64,000 nucleotides of DNA, taken from positions 62,001 through 126,000 of the forward strand of contig LJCW01000220.1 in NCBI GenBank assembly GCA_001298555.1. The letters are read 5' to 3'. Below, one piece after another: positions 55,022-63,612 of the stretch. Position numbers and translations under genes: made by a program. This stretch comes from Actinobacteria bacterium OV450 (GTDB lineage: Bacteria > Actinomycetota > Actinomycetes > Streptomycetales > Streptomycetaceae). The number at the start of each line of letters is the position of its first letter. The stretch's first letter is position 1. Below the pieces are notes generated by a model that saw nothing but the letters and a program-made list of their open reading frames with translations, made no database searches and was not told the origin of the DNA.

Positions 55022-56938
55022 ATGCCCGGTCCGCTCGCACGGCGGTCCGCCGTGCTGTCCGCCTGCGTGGCCGTGGCCGCCGCTCTCGTCTCCCTCACCG
55101 CACCTGCCCCACCCGCCTCCGCCACGGCAGTCGGGCACACCACCCCACCCGGCCACCACCAGCCGGACGAGGGCGCCGCCCGGGCCGAGGCGGACCCAGA
55201 AGGCGCCCGGATCCAGGCCGACGCCGACGAGGCCTCCGTCATCGGCGCGGAGCACGCCCGGGCGCACGCGCAGCGGCGCAGCGCGGTCAAGGGACCCAAG
55301 GAGTACCCGCAGTCGAAGCGCACCGCGAGCCTGGCGGCCCTCACCTCCTCGCAGCAGCAGGCCAACGCCGCGTTCGACGCGGCGCAGGCCGGGCGGTTCA
55401 CGGAGTTCTTCCCCTCCCCCGACTTCGGCGTCCACACCGCGCTGCTGCCCACCGGCAAGGTGCTGCTGTTCTCCTTCGAGCGGGTGGAGGTGGATCCCAC
55501 CAAGGAGACCGGGCCCACCGACCGGATCGGCCGGACGAACGCGGGCCGCGCCTTCCTGTGGGACCCGTCCCGCGGCACCGGGGCCCGGGCGTTCAAGAAG
55601 GTGGAGCCCCCGACCGTCCTGATGCCCGACGGTACGTACGCCCCCCGCCCGGCTCCGTTCTTCTGCGCGGGGCACGCCTTCCTGCCCAACGGCATGGTGG
55701 GGGTCTTCGGCGGCAACACCGGCGGCAAGGGCGGCAGCGGCGCGAAGCTGTCCTTCGTGTTCGACCCGTGGACCGAGACCTGGTTCCGCAACCAGGACAT
55801 GGCCGTCGGCCGCTGGTACCCCTCGGTCGTGACGGGCGCGGACGGGCGGCAGATCATCATGTCCGGCCAGTCCGAGCGGGGTACGGGCACGCCCACCCCG
55901 GTCGTCGAGCGCTTCCCCGCGCTGCGCCATCCCGTGCCCTGGCGGACGTACGACATCCCGGTCGGCCTGGCCGCCGAGCGGCTGCGCGCCGACGCCCCGT
56001 TCCGCAACGACTATCCGCACCTCTTCTCGCTGCGCGACGGCATGATCTACGGCCTGGGCCGGGACGCCGACCAGCAGTGGCTGTTCGACCCGGTCAAGGA
56101 GACGCGCACCGACCTGCCCCGGCGTCCCGCCGACTTCCGCGGTTACGGCTCGGCCGTCCCGCTGCCCGCAGGGTTCCGCGGACCCGACTCGGTCCTGGTG
56201 CTCGGCGGCGATCCGCACGACCCGAACACCTACCGGCTGTCGGGCGGCCGGTGGACCACGGAGGAGCCGAGGGCCTTCGGCCGGACCCAGGACGACACGC
56301 TGATCCTCCCGGACGGCACGCTGCTCACCGTCAACGGCGCACTGGACACCCGGGATTACGGGCACGGGCCGTTCAATCCGCAGGCCGACCTCTCGTACCG
56401 GCAGATCGAACTGCGCGACGCGCAGGGCCACTGGAGGCTGGGGCCGGCCCAACGGCTGCCCCGGGGCTACCACTCCAATGCCCTGGTGTTGCCGGACGGC
56501 CGCATGATGGTGACCGGCGACGAGCTCCAGCAGATCGCCAACGACCCCGACATCGGGGACGAGATGGACGGCAGCATCGAGCTCTACGAGCCCGCCTACC
56601 TGCACCGGGGCGGCCGGCCGGCCCTGGACCGGGCGCCGGCGGGCGAGCTGGGCTACGGGGCGGGGTTCGAGGTGAGCAGTTCGACCGCTTCCGCGGTCAC
56701 CCGCGCCGTGCTCCTGGCTCCGACGACGGTCACCCATGCGGTGAACACCAGTCAGCGCCATCTGGAACTCCCGATCACGGGTGTACGGGGGTCCGCGATC
56801 GGGCTTCGGACACCGCCGAGTGCGGCCGACGCCCCGCCCGGGTACTACATGCTGTTCCTGCTCGACGCCAAGGGAGTGCCGAGCACCGCGAAGTGGGTCA
56901 AGCTCGGCGGCCTCCCGGCGCAGGGAGGCCGCCGGTAG
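55022..56938 (+). CDS. copper radical oxidase, galactose oxidase/GlxA-like
   Basis: A 638-residue exported oxidase. Residues 1-37 are a signal peptide. The kelch-type propeller carries Cys215 (FFCAGHAF) and Tyr266 (GRWYPS), the pair that forms the Tyr-Cys cofactor, plus Tyr483 and His484 (GYHSNA) and His572 (VTHAVN) as copper ligands. Spacing matches galactose oxidase (C228, Y272, Y495/H496, H581). The C-terminal DUF1929-like domain follows. ATG 55022 has GGAGGAGAG upstream. The Streptomyces enzyme GlxA normally sits next to the synthase cslA; none is encoded here, so this is an orphan relative. Confidence 0.9.
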   Translation: MPGPLARRSAVLSACVAVAAALVSLTAPAPPASATAVGHTTPPGHHQPDEGAARAEADPEGARIQADADEASVIGAEHARAHAQRRSAVKGPKEYPQSKRTASLAALTSSQQQANAAFDAAQAGRFTEFFPSPDFGVHTALLPTGKVLLFSFERVEVDPTKETGPTDRIGRTNAGRAFLWDPSRGTGARAFKKVEPPTVLMPDGTYAPRPAPFFCAGHAFLPNGMVGVFGGNTGGKGGSGAKLSFVFDPWTETWFRNQDMAVGRWYPSVVTGADGRQIIMSGQSERGTGTPTPVVERFPALRHPVPWRTYDIPVGLAAERLRADAPFRNDYPHLFSLRDGMIYGLGRDADQQWLFDPVKETRTDLPRRPADFRGYGSAVPLPAGFRGPDSVLVLGGDPHDPNTYRLSGGRWTTEEPRAFGRTQDDTLILPDGTLLTVNGALDTRDYGHGPFNPQADLSYRQIELRDAQGHWRLGPAQRLPRGYHSNALVLPDGRMMVTGDELQQIANDPDIGDEMDGSIELYEPAYLHRGGRPALDRAPAGELGYGAGFEVSSSTASAVTRAVLLAPTTVTHAVNTSQRHLELPITGVRGSAIGLRTPPSAADAPPGYYMLFLLDAKGVPSTAKWVKLGGLPAQGGRR

Positions 56939-56944
56939 CGGGGG

Positions 56945-56970
56945 CCCCGCCCGTCAGGACCCGGGCGGGG
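56945..56970. terminator. bidirectional hairpin between oxidase and MarR genes
   Basis: CCCCGCCCG (56945-56953) pairs with CGGGCGGGG (56962-56970) around an 8-base loop, covering the MarR stop codon and lying 7 bases after the oxidase stop. Confidence 0.6.
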
Positions 56971-57499
56971 GCTCGACCCGGGCCAGCCAGGCGGTGAGCA
57001 GCGTCTCCAGCTGTGCGGCCTGTTGCGTGGTCAGGCCGTCGAGCAGGCTGCGTTCGTTGTCCATGTGCTCGGTGAACGCCCGGTCGATCAGCTCTCGCCC
57101 GGCCGGGGTGAGGCCGACGACGCGGCCCCGGCCGTCGGCGGCCGAACGGCGGCGTGCGACGAGGCCGTCCCGTTCGAGCCGGTCGATCCGCTTGGTCATC
57201 GCGCCCGTCGTCACCATGGTGTGCACCGCGAGCTCGCCGGGGGCCCGCTCGTACGGTGCGCCCGCGCGGCGCAGGGCGGCCAGCACGTCGAACTCCCCCT
57301 CGCTCAGGCCGTAGCGGCGGTAGACGAGGGTCAGGCGGTCCGTCAGGAGCAGCCCGAGCCGGTGCAGCCGGCCGATCACGCCCTGCGGGGCGACGTCGAC
57401 GTCCGGGCGCTCGCGGGCCCACTCGGCCTGGATGCGGGCGACGTGGTCGGCGGGCGGTCCCGCGGGGGCCTCTTCATGCGTCTCATCGGTTTCTGGCAT
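56954..57499 (-). CDS. MarR-family transcriptional regulator
   Basis: A 181-residue winged-helix regulator: YGLSEGEFDVLAALRRAG (helix 2-3), VTTGAMTKRIDRLERDGL (recognition helix) and RRRSAADGRGRVVGLTPAG (wing). ATG 57499 follows GTG 57502. It is divergent from an EamA transporter, with two palindromes in the 42-base gap. It is very likely the repressor of that transporter and of itself. Confidence 0.92.
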   Translation of the reverse strand: MPETDETHEEAPAGPPADHVARIQAEWARERPDVDVAPQGVIGRLHRLGLLLTDRLTLVYRRYGLSEGEFDVLAALRRAGAPYERAPGELAVHTMVTTGAMTKRIDRLERDGLVARRRSAADGRGRVVGLTPAGRELIDRAFTEHMDNERSLLDGLTTQQAAQLETLLTAWLARVEPPPGS

Positions 57500-57513
57500 C
57501 ACCCCACCACTAT

Positions 57514-57529
57514 AGCTTCCACGGAAGGT
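57514..57529. promoter_or_regulatory. MarR operator, imperfect copy
   Basis: AGCTTCCACGGAAGGT differs from a perfect palindrome at one outer position and in the centre. It lies 21 bases from the second copy, so both sites face the same side of the helix. Confidence 0.7.
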
Positions 57530-57534
57530 ATTAT
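57529..57534 (+). promoter_or_regulatory. -10 element of a leaderless EamA promoter
   Basis: TATTAT ends 7 bases before the EamA ATG at 57542, the distance expected between a -10 box and the first transcribed base. This predicts a leaderless transcript starting at the A of ATG. Confidence 0.5.
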
Positions 57535-57551
57535 AGCTTCCATGGAAGCTA
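57534..57551. promoter_or_regulatory. MarR operator, perfect 18-bp palindrome over the EamA start
   Basis: TAGCTTCCATGGAAGCTA is a perfect palindrome whose central ATG is the EamA start codon. Binding of the divergent MarR protein here would block transcription initiation directly. Confidence 0.8.
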
Positions 57552-58429
57552 ATCTTCGGTGGTCACTGGTGACGGCGGTCGCGCCGATCGCGTGGGGCAC
57601 GAACTACTACGTCACCCGGGAGTTCCTGCCCGCCGGCCACCCGCTGTACGGGGCGGCCTTCCGGGCCCTGCCGGCCGGACTGCTGCTCCTGGCCGTCCGC
57701 CGCGAGCTGCCCCGCGGTTCCTGGTGGGGGAAGTCCCTGCTGCTCGGCTTCCTCAACATGGGCGGCTTCTTCGCCCTGGTCTACGTCGCCGCGCAGCGGC
57801 TGCCGACGAGCGCGGCCTCGACCGTGATGGCGACCGCGCCACTGGTGATGATGCTGTTCGCGTGGGCGCTGATCGCCGAGCGGCCGGGGCCGCCCCAGCT
57901 GACCGCCGCCGGGCTCGGCGTGGCCGGGGTCTCGCTGATGCTGCTCACCGGGGACGTGCCGGTGGACGCCCTGGGCGTGGCGGCCTCCGTGGCCGCCATG
58001 GCGATGTCCTCGCTCGGCTACATCCTCGCCAAGCGATGGAGCGGGGAGGCCGACGTGCTCGCCTCGACCGCGTGGCAGCTGCTGGGCGGCGGCCTCATGC
58101 TGCTGCCCTTCGCCGTCGGCGTCGAGGGATCACCGCCGGACCTCGACCCTCAGTCGCTGTTCGCGTTCGGCTACGTCACGGTCGTCGCGACGGCGCTGGC
58201 CTTCGCCGCCTGGTTCGCGGGGCTGCGGCGGCTACCGGCCGCGACGGTGGGACTGCTGGGGCTGCTGAACCCGGTCACGGGCGTCCTGTTGGGCACGGCG
58301 ATCGCCGGGGAGACGCTCACATTCCGACAGATCTGCGGACTGCTGCTGACCTTGGCAGGCATCCTGCTGGGGCGGAGGGGAGGATTCCTCACCGCTCGTG
58401 ACGAGGGGAATTCGGCAGGTAGTAATTAG
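57542..58429 (+). CDS. EamA/DMT-family transporter
   Basis: A 295-residue membrane protein with ten hydrophobic segments in two EamA halves (PIAWGTNYYVTREFLP in the first; AFAAWFAGLRRLPAATVGLL in the second). This is the RhaT/YdcZ-like drug/metabolite transporter layout, usually an exporter. No ribosome site precedes ATG 57542, consistent with a leaderless start inside the operator. The last about 60 bases also occur as a remnant in inverted-repeat copy A. Confidence 0.9.
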   Translation: MEANLRWSLVTAVAPIAWGTNYYVTREFLPAGHPLYGAAFRALPAGLLLLAVRRELPRGSWWGKSLLLGFLNMGGFFALVYVAAQRLPTSAASTVMATAPLVMMLFAWALIAERPGPPQLTAAGLGVAGVSLMLLTGDVPVDALGVAASVAAMAMSSLGYILAKRWSGEADVLASTAWQLLGGGLMLLPFAVGVEGSPPDLDPQSLFAFGYVTVVATALAFAAWFAGLRRLPAATVGLLGLLNPVTGVLLGTAIAGETLTFRQICGLLLTLAGILLGRRGGFLTARDEGNSAGSN

Positions 58430-58695
58430 ATGAATCCCTGACTGAATTACCGTCAACAAGGGTTCGCCCTATATCTCGATTTGATAACGACATCTCCGAA
58501 AAGGCCTGGACCATTAACGGCCTACGCGCGTAACTGCCCTGTAATACAAGCGAATTGACTGTTCATCAAATCCAGCCAGCAGGTAACAGTCTGATATCTC
58601 GGACCCCATTCCCGTTTGTCCGAATTCTCCACCGCGCCCGTCTGGCAGGCTGCGGCGCACCCACTCCTCCGACCAAGGATTTGAGGTGCGCATGA
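58350..58695 (-). repeat. inverted repeat, copy B (about 0.34 kb)
   Basis: This segment is the inverted partner of 47817-48160. It contains the EamA 3' end, the AT-rich intergenic region and the metalloprotease start. The two copies flank about 10.2 kb, so recombination between them could invert that segment. Low GC across 58430-58560 is shared by both copies. Confidence 0.85.
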
Positions 58696-60761
58696 CTAGA
58701 CATCGCAGGAAGCAGCGCGAACACCGGCGCAAGCCGCGCCGGTTGATACTCCTCACCGCCGCCATGGCCACGGCGGCGGTGATAGCGGGCGGCATCGCCT
58801 ACTCGGGGCTCGGTGACGACGCCCAGGCAGGGACGCCCGCACAGGCCGATGCGGCCGCGGACACCCTCGTACAGGCCGCCGCCGCACCGGCCCACGACGC
58901 GGAGCCGGCGCCCATCGTGGGCGAGCCCGCCAACGAGACCGCCAAGGGCATGGTCTTCGACGGTCTCAAGGCCGCACCCAAGGGCGACCGCTGTGTCGGC
59001 GTCTACCGCACGGAGGCCGGTCTCTGCACCCACGGCCCCGACGCCCCGCCCAAGGACGTGGACATCAAGGCCGATGTCGCGCCCGTCGTGAAGACGAAGG
59101 CAGCGGCGGCCGACCCCGCGAAGCCCGAGTCCGGCGACACGGCCGCCGCGGCGGAAGGCAGCGGGCGTCCTCAGGACGCGCCCGCCGCCGACGCCCAGTC
59201 CGCAAAGGCCGCACCCTCCGCTGCACCCAAGCCCGCCGCGGCCGGCAGCGGCCAGGCCGTCGCGGCCGGCCCCGCCGGCCAGACCGTCCAGTGCGACGGC
59301 GACGGCAGCACCGGCAACCGCGTCCAGGTCGTGTACGTCCACGGCTCCGACCGCGACCGCTACTCCGAGTACTTCGCCTCGTTCCGCAAGTGGGCGGCCG
59401 ACGCCGACCTCATCTACTCGACGAGCGCCCAGGAGACCGGCGGCATCCGCCACATCCGCTTCGTCACGGCCGCCGACTGCACGCCGACCGTGCTCAACAT
59501 CGAGCTCCCGGCCTCCGCGCTCTCCGAGTTCAGCGCGACCAACAACGCGCTCGCCGACAAGGGCCTCAACCGGCGCGACCGCAAGTACATGATCTTCGCG
59601 GACACCCAGGTCTACTGCGGCATCGGCACCTTCGCGGGCGACGAGCGCCCCGGCCAGGACAACCAGAGCAACTTCGGCCCCTCCTACGGCCGTACGGACT
59701 CCGGCTGCTGGGGCGGCCACACCGCGGCGCACGAACTCGGCCACAACCTCGGCGCGGTCAACAACAGCGCCCCCAACACCAGCCGCGGCGCCCACTGCAC
59801 GGACGAGTGGGACGTGATGTGCTACTCGGACACCCCGTACTACCCGCAGATGCGCAACGTGTGCACCAACCAGGCCGCCGAGAACATCCTGGACTGCAAC
59901 CACGACGACTACTTCCACACCAACCCCAAGGCGGGCAGCTACCTCGCCACGCACTGGAACATCGCCAACAACCAGTTCCTGATGAAGACCAACGGCGGTG
60001 GCGACGGCACGAACCCCGATCCGAACCCCAAGCCCACGCCGAAGCCCACCCCGACGCCGACCAAGAAGCCCACGGGCGGACCCAAGGTGACGGCGGCCCA
60101 GATCCAGTCCAACTCCGTCGTGGTGAGCTGGCCGAAGGTCGACGGGGCCGCGTGGTACCAGGTCCTGCTGAACGGCAAGCACCTGACCTGGGTCCAGTCC
60201 CAGGCCCTGCGCATCTACAACCTCCAGCCCGGCACGGAGTACAAGGTCGCCGTCTCGGTCCGCGACGCCTCCGGCCGTGACAGCGGAGCCGGCCCGGCCG
60301 TCACCTTCCGTACGACCGGTGCGGGCGGCACCACCACGCCCGGCGCCCGCTACACCCTCGGCAACGGCAGCACCGGCATGGCCGCCGAGGTGTGGGGCGG
60401 CCGCAGCGCCGACGGCACCGTGCTCGTCGGTGGCCGCGCCAACGGCTACGCCCAGCAGCAGTGGCTCTTCGAGGACGCGGGCAGCGGCCTCGTCCGCATC
60501 AAGTCCGCCGTCTCCGGCAAGTGCCTGCAGACGGGCGGCGCCCCCGCCCCCGGCATGTGGATCGCGCAGCAGCCGTGCGGCGGCAACTCCGCGCAGCAGT
60601 GGAAGCTCTCGGCCCGCGGCGGCGGAATGAGCGTCACCGACGCGAGCGGCGGCTACGCCCTGACGGTGAGCAACCGCCCGTACTACGGCGACTGGCTGCT
60701 CGACCTCCAGCGCGCGGACGGCCGCGCCTCCCAGGTGTGGACGGTCCAGAAGGCCGCCTGA
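58692..60761 (+). CDS. secreted metalloprotease with Fn3 and ricin-type domains
   Basis: A 689-residue protein. The N-terminus is basic (RHRRKQREHRRKPRR) with a hydrophobic signal segment, then about 160 residues of Ala/Pro-rich propeptide. The catalytic region has HELGHNLGAVNN (His347, Glu348, His351) and the Met-turn DEWDVMCY. The residue where the third zinc ligand is expected is Asn357 rather than His or Asp. A KPTPKPTPTPTKKPT linker leads to a fibronectin type III domain (about 467-540), then a ricin-type lectin domain (about 550-688) with paired Cys and QQW motifs. It probably degrades a glycosylated or polysaccharide-linked substrate. A decayed duplicate exists at 47378-47821. Confidence 0.85.
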   Translation: MTRHRRKQREHRRKPRRLILLTAAMATAAVIAGGIAYSGLGDDAQAGTPAQADAAADTLVQAAAAPAHDAEPAPIVGEPANETAKGMVFDGLKAAPKGDRCVGVYRTEAGLCTHGPDAPPKDVDIKADVAPVVKTKAAAADPAKPESGDTAAAAEGSGRPQDAPAADAQSAKAAPSAAPKPAAAGSGQAVAAGPAGQTVQCDGDGSTGNRVQVVYVHGSDRDRYSEYFASFRKWAADADLIYSTSAQETGGIRHIRFVTAADCTPTVLNIELPASALSEFSATNNALADKGLNRRDRKYMIFADTQVYCGIGTFAGDERPGQDNQSNFGPSYGRTDSGCWGGHTAAHELGHNLGAVNNSAPNTSRGAHCTDEWDVMCYSDTPYYPQMRNVCTNQAAENILDCNHDDYFHTNPKAGSYLATHWNIANNQFLMKTNGGGDGTNPDPNPKPTPKPTPTPTKKPTGGPKVTAAQIQSNSVVVSWPKVDGAAWYQVLLNGKHLTWVQSQALRIYNLQPGTEYKVAVSVRDASGRDSGAGPAVTFRTTGAGGTTTPGARYTLGNGSTGMAAEVWGGRSADGTVLVGGRANGYAQQQWLFEDAGSGLVRIKSAVSGKCLQTGGAPAPGMWIAQQPCGGNSAQQWKLSARGGGMSVTDASGGYALTVSNRPYYGDWLLDLQRADGRASQVWTVQKAA

Positions 60762-60786
60762 CCTTCCGGAGCCCGACCCGCCTCCC

Positions 60787-60823
60787 GCCGGTGGACGGCC
60801 GCCCCGCGCGGCCGTCCACCGGC
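60787..60823. terminator. perfect 16-bp stem terminator after the metalloprotease
   Basis: GCCGGTGGACGGCCGC (60787-60802) pairs perfectly with its complement at 60808-60823 around the loop CCCGC, 26 bases after the stop codon. This is the strongest hairpin in the window. Confidence 0.8.
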
Positions 60824-60880
60824 CCCCTCATCTCCCGCACCACAGCACATCGCATCCCACCGCACCAGGAGCACCCAACG

Positions 60881-61546
60881 ATGCGCACACGACGACACGC
60901 CCTCCCCGTCCGCACCGGACTCGGCATCCTGTTCCTGTTCCTCGGCCAGGCCCTGGCCCTGCCCACGGCCGCCCACGCCCACGGCGACACCGTCAAGGTC
61001 GTGGTCACCGGGCAGCGCGAAGGCCATGTCACCACCGAGATCACCTGGGAGAACGACGGGGACGCCATCGAGGAGGCGGTCGCCGCCACGGTGAACTCGA
61101 CCAGCCCCGACGGATCCCGCACGATGGGGCCCTGGCGGCTGGTCCGCGACGCGGGCACCCGCACCGGCTGGAGCACGGCCGAGGTACTGCCGCCCGGCAC
61201 CTGGAAGGTCACCGTCGACGTGGGGTTCCCGTCCCTCGGGCACGGCGAGAAGGAGATCGCCGTGCCGGTCGTCGACCCGGCGCCTTCGGCCGCCACGCCG
61301 AGCGCGGCCGCACCGGGCAGCCCGTCCACCGCCTCGGGCGCGGCCTCACCCGGCAACGCGTCCACCGCCTCGGGCGCACCGGTCTCCGGCACGTCGCCGT
61401 CGCCCGCGAGCAGCCCCTCCGCGACCCCGGCCGGGGAGGGCGACGACACCACCATGTGGTGGACCACGGCGGGAGTGGCCGTGATCGCGCTGGCCGGCGC
61501 CGCCGCCGGTGTGCTGCTGCGCCGAGCCCGGGCCCGTAGGCTCTGA
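60881..61546 (+). CDS. secreted membrane-anchored protein of unknown function
   Basis: A 221-residue protein. A signal peptide (residues 1-32, ending AHAHG) precedes an about 90-residue beta domain (GDTVKVVVTGQREGHVTTEI). A Ser/Ala/Pro-rich stretch follows, containing two copies of an 18-base repeat (coding STASGA), then a C-terminal TM helix ending RRARARRL. Mature His at the N-terminus (AHAHGD) resembles copper-handling proteins such as YcnI or CopC, but no further ligands are obvious. ATG 60881 has AGGAG upstream. I do not recognise the family. Confidence 0.7.
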   Translation: MRTRRHALPVRTGLGILFLFLGQALALPTAAHAHGDTVKVVVTGQREGHVTTEITWENDGDAIEEAVAATVNSTSPDGSRTMGPWRLVRDAGTRTGWSTAEVLPPGTWKVTVDVGFPSLGHGEKEIAVPVVDPAPSAATPSAAAPGSPSTASGAASPGNASTASGAPVSGTSPSPASSPSATPAGEGDDTTMWWTTAGVAVIALAGAAAGVLLRRARARRL

Positions 61547-61612
61547 CGCCGCCGGGCGGGTGGCACGGTGGCCGGAGCCGGCCCGGCGACCTGACATCCC
61601 AGCGGGCGCGCG

Positions 61613-61642
61613 TTGACAGTGGAATTCGCCGTGCCGTTCATT
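61613..61642 (+). promoter_or_regulatory. candidate promoter of the pirin gene
   Basis: TTGACA (61613-61618) is a consensus -35 box, with a weak TTCATT at 61637-61642 after 18 bases. The ATG at 61649 is 7 bases further, which would give a leaderless transcript. The -10 match is poor. Confidence 0.4.
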
Positions 61643-61648
61643 CGGTGC

Positions 61649-62530
61649 ATGGACATCACCACCGCCGCCGTGCGCTCCACCACCCGCGTCGTCCGCCCCT
61701 TCCACACGTTCGAGGGCGAGGGCTTCCCCGTCCGCCGTCCCTTCCCGCAGCCGGAACTGCCCCTGGTCGACCCGTTCCTGATGGTCGACCAGGTCGGCCC
61801 GCACGTCCTGGGTCCGGGCGAGGCCAAAGGTGCACCGCCGCACCCGCACCGCGGGTTCGAGACCATCCAGTACGTCATCGAGGGCGCGATGGAGGACATC
61901 GACTCCGAGGGGCACAAGCGCGTCATGAACCCCGGCGAGGTGCAGTGGCTCACCGCCGGGTCGGGACTCGTCCACCTCGCCCGCCCCACCCCCGAACTGC
62001 TCGCCGACGGCGGCCCGCAGCACCTCCTCCAGATCTGGGTGAACCTGCCGGCCCGGCTCAAGGCGACGCCGCCGCGCGTCCAGTACGGCTCCGCACCGGG
62101 CGACATCCCCACGGTCGTCACCGAGGACGGCGGCGCCGAGCTCACCGTGATCACGGGCAGCACGCACGGCGTGCGCGGCCCCTTCGAGACCCACACCCCG
62201 GTGCTGGTCGTCCACGCCCGCCTCGCGGCGGGCGGCCGCGCCGAGTTCACGGTCCCCGCCGGACACAACGCCATGGTGTACGTGCTGTCCGGGAACGCCG
62301 CCACGCCCGACGCCCAGCTCCCCGACGGCCACCTCGCGATCCTCGGCCGGGACGCGGAGCGGTTCGCGGTCGAGGCTCCCGGTGATGCGGCCGAGGTGCT
62401 GGTGCTGGCCGGTGAGCCGATCGGCGAACCCGTGGCCCGCAGCGGCCCGTTCGTCATGAACACCGCCGCCGAGATCCGTCAGGCCCAGGTGGACTACCAG
62501 CGCGGCCTGATGGGGCACATCGACATCTGA
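61649..62530 (+). CDS. pirin-family protein
   Basis: A 293-residue bicupin. The N-terminal cupin has the pirin metal motif in GAPPHPHRGFETIQYVIEG with HxH and Glu, then GEVQWLTAGSGLVHLA. The C-terminal cupin and the tail RSGPFVMNTAAEIRQAQVDY complete the family. ATG 61649 is preferred over an upstream TTG at 61613, which is part of a -35-like TTGACA. Pirins act as redox-sensitive or quercetinase-like proteins; the exact activity is unknown. Confidence 0.9.
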   Translation: MDITTAAVRSTTRVVRPFHTFEGEGFPVRRPFPQPELPLVDPFLMVDQVGPHVLGPGEAKGAPPHPHRGFETIQYVIEGAMEDIDSEGHKRVMNPGEVQWLTAGSGLVHLARPTPELLADGGPQHLLQIWVNLPARLKATPPRVQYGSAPGDIPTVVTEDGGAELTVITGSTHGVRGPFETHTPVLVVHARLAAGGRAEFTVPAGHNAMVYVLSGNAATPDAQLPDGHLAILGRDAERFAVEAPGDAAEVLVLAGEPIGEPVARSGPFVMNTAAEIRQAQVDYQRGLMGHIDI

Positions 62531-62742
62531 GCCCCCGTGCCGGTCCCGGACCGGGCGGCCACGGCGGGCCGGCCGGAACAGGCCTGGCGGGCCGGAACGG
62601 GCGCGCGCACATCCCGGTGCGGCGCCCGCGACGGCGCCGGGTGCGTCCGCCCGCGCATGACCCCGGAGGTAATGGACCCGGTGGTGACGGCGGGGCGAGG
62701 ATGGCGGCACAGCGCACAGCCACCTCTGAAGGGACCACCGCG

Positions 62743-63573
62743 ATGCCGTACTTCGAGAGCAGCACCGACGGAACCCGCCTCCACTTCGTGGACTACGGCC
62801 CGGCGGACGGGCCCGTCCTCGTCTTCGTCCACAGTGCGTACTTCGCCACGGAGATGTGGGAGTACCAGATGCTGCCGCTGGCGGCCGAGGGCTTCCGGTG
62901 CGTGGGACTCGACCGCCGGGGACACGGCAGGTCCGACGACGTCTGGGGCGGCTTCGACCTCGACACCCTCGCCGGGGACCTGGGCGCGCTGCTCGACCAC
63001 CTGGACCTGCGGGACGTCACCCTGATCGGCCACTCGGTCGGTGCGGCCGAGGCGGTCCGGCACCTGACCCTGCGCGGCACCGAGCGGGTGGCGCGCCTCG
63101 CCCTCGTCGCGGGGATGGCACCCGGACCCGCCCGTTCGGCGGACCATCCGGACGGGGTGGCCCCGGAGGTGCTGGATGCGGTCAACGCGGCCTTCCGCGC
63201 GGACCGGGCCCGGTTCTTCGCCGAGGGCGCCGAGGCGTTCTTCGCCCGCCACCTGCCGGGACCGCCGGTCTCGGACGCGTACGTGGCGTACATGGTGGGG
63301 CGCTGTCACGGGGCGACGGCGCGGGCGGGCGTGGCACTGGGCGAGGTGGTGGCCGGGCTGAACCTCGTGCCGGAGCTGGTGAAGATCGACTGCCCCGTGC
63401 TGGTCGTCCACGGCTCGGACGACGTGTCCGCCCCGCTGGAGCTGACCGGCCGACGGGCGGCCGATCTGATCCCGGGTGCGCGCCTGCACGTGTACGAGTA
63501 CGCCGGACACGGGCTGTTCGCGACGCACGCAGACCGCCTCAACGAGGACCTGCGCGCCTTCGCCCGGGCCTGA
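62743..63573 (+). CDS. alpha/beta hydrolase
   Basis: A 276-residue hydrolase with VFVHSAYFATEMWEYQ, DRRGHGRSDD, the nucleophile in GHSVGAAEAV, the Asp in VHGSDDVSAP and the His in YAGHGLFATH. It is a complete triad in the normal order. ATG 62743 follows GAAGGG. It belongs to the haloperoxidase-like or epoxide-hydrolase-like branch, and substrate is not indicated. It is 212 bases from the pirin gene, so co-transcription is possible but not shown. Confidence 0.87.
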   Translation: MPYFESSTDGTRLHFVDYGPADGPVLVFVHSAYFATEMWEYQMLPLAAEGFRCVGLDRRGHGRSDDVWGGFDLDTLAGDLGALLDHLDLRDVTLIGHSVGAAEAVRHLTLRGTERVARLALVAGMAPGPARSADHPDGVAPEVLDAVNAAFRADRARFFAEGAEAFFARHLPGPPVSDAYVAYMVGRCHGATARAGVALGEVVAGLNLVPELVKIDCPVLVVHGSDDVSAPLELTGRRAADLIPGARLHVYEYAGHGLFATHADRLNEDLRAFARA

Positions 63574-63612
63574 GGCCGTCCGACTCCCGCGGCCCGCTCC
63601 GGGCTTCGCCGG

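Noticed and set aside
61613..61648. TTG start for pirin at 61613
   Set aside because: The TTG is part of a -35-like TTGACA, and the family's conserved N-terminus fits ATG 61649.
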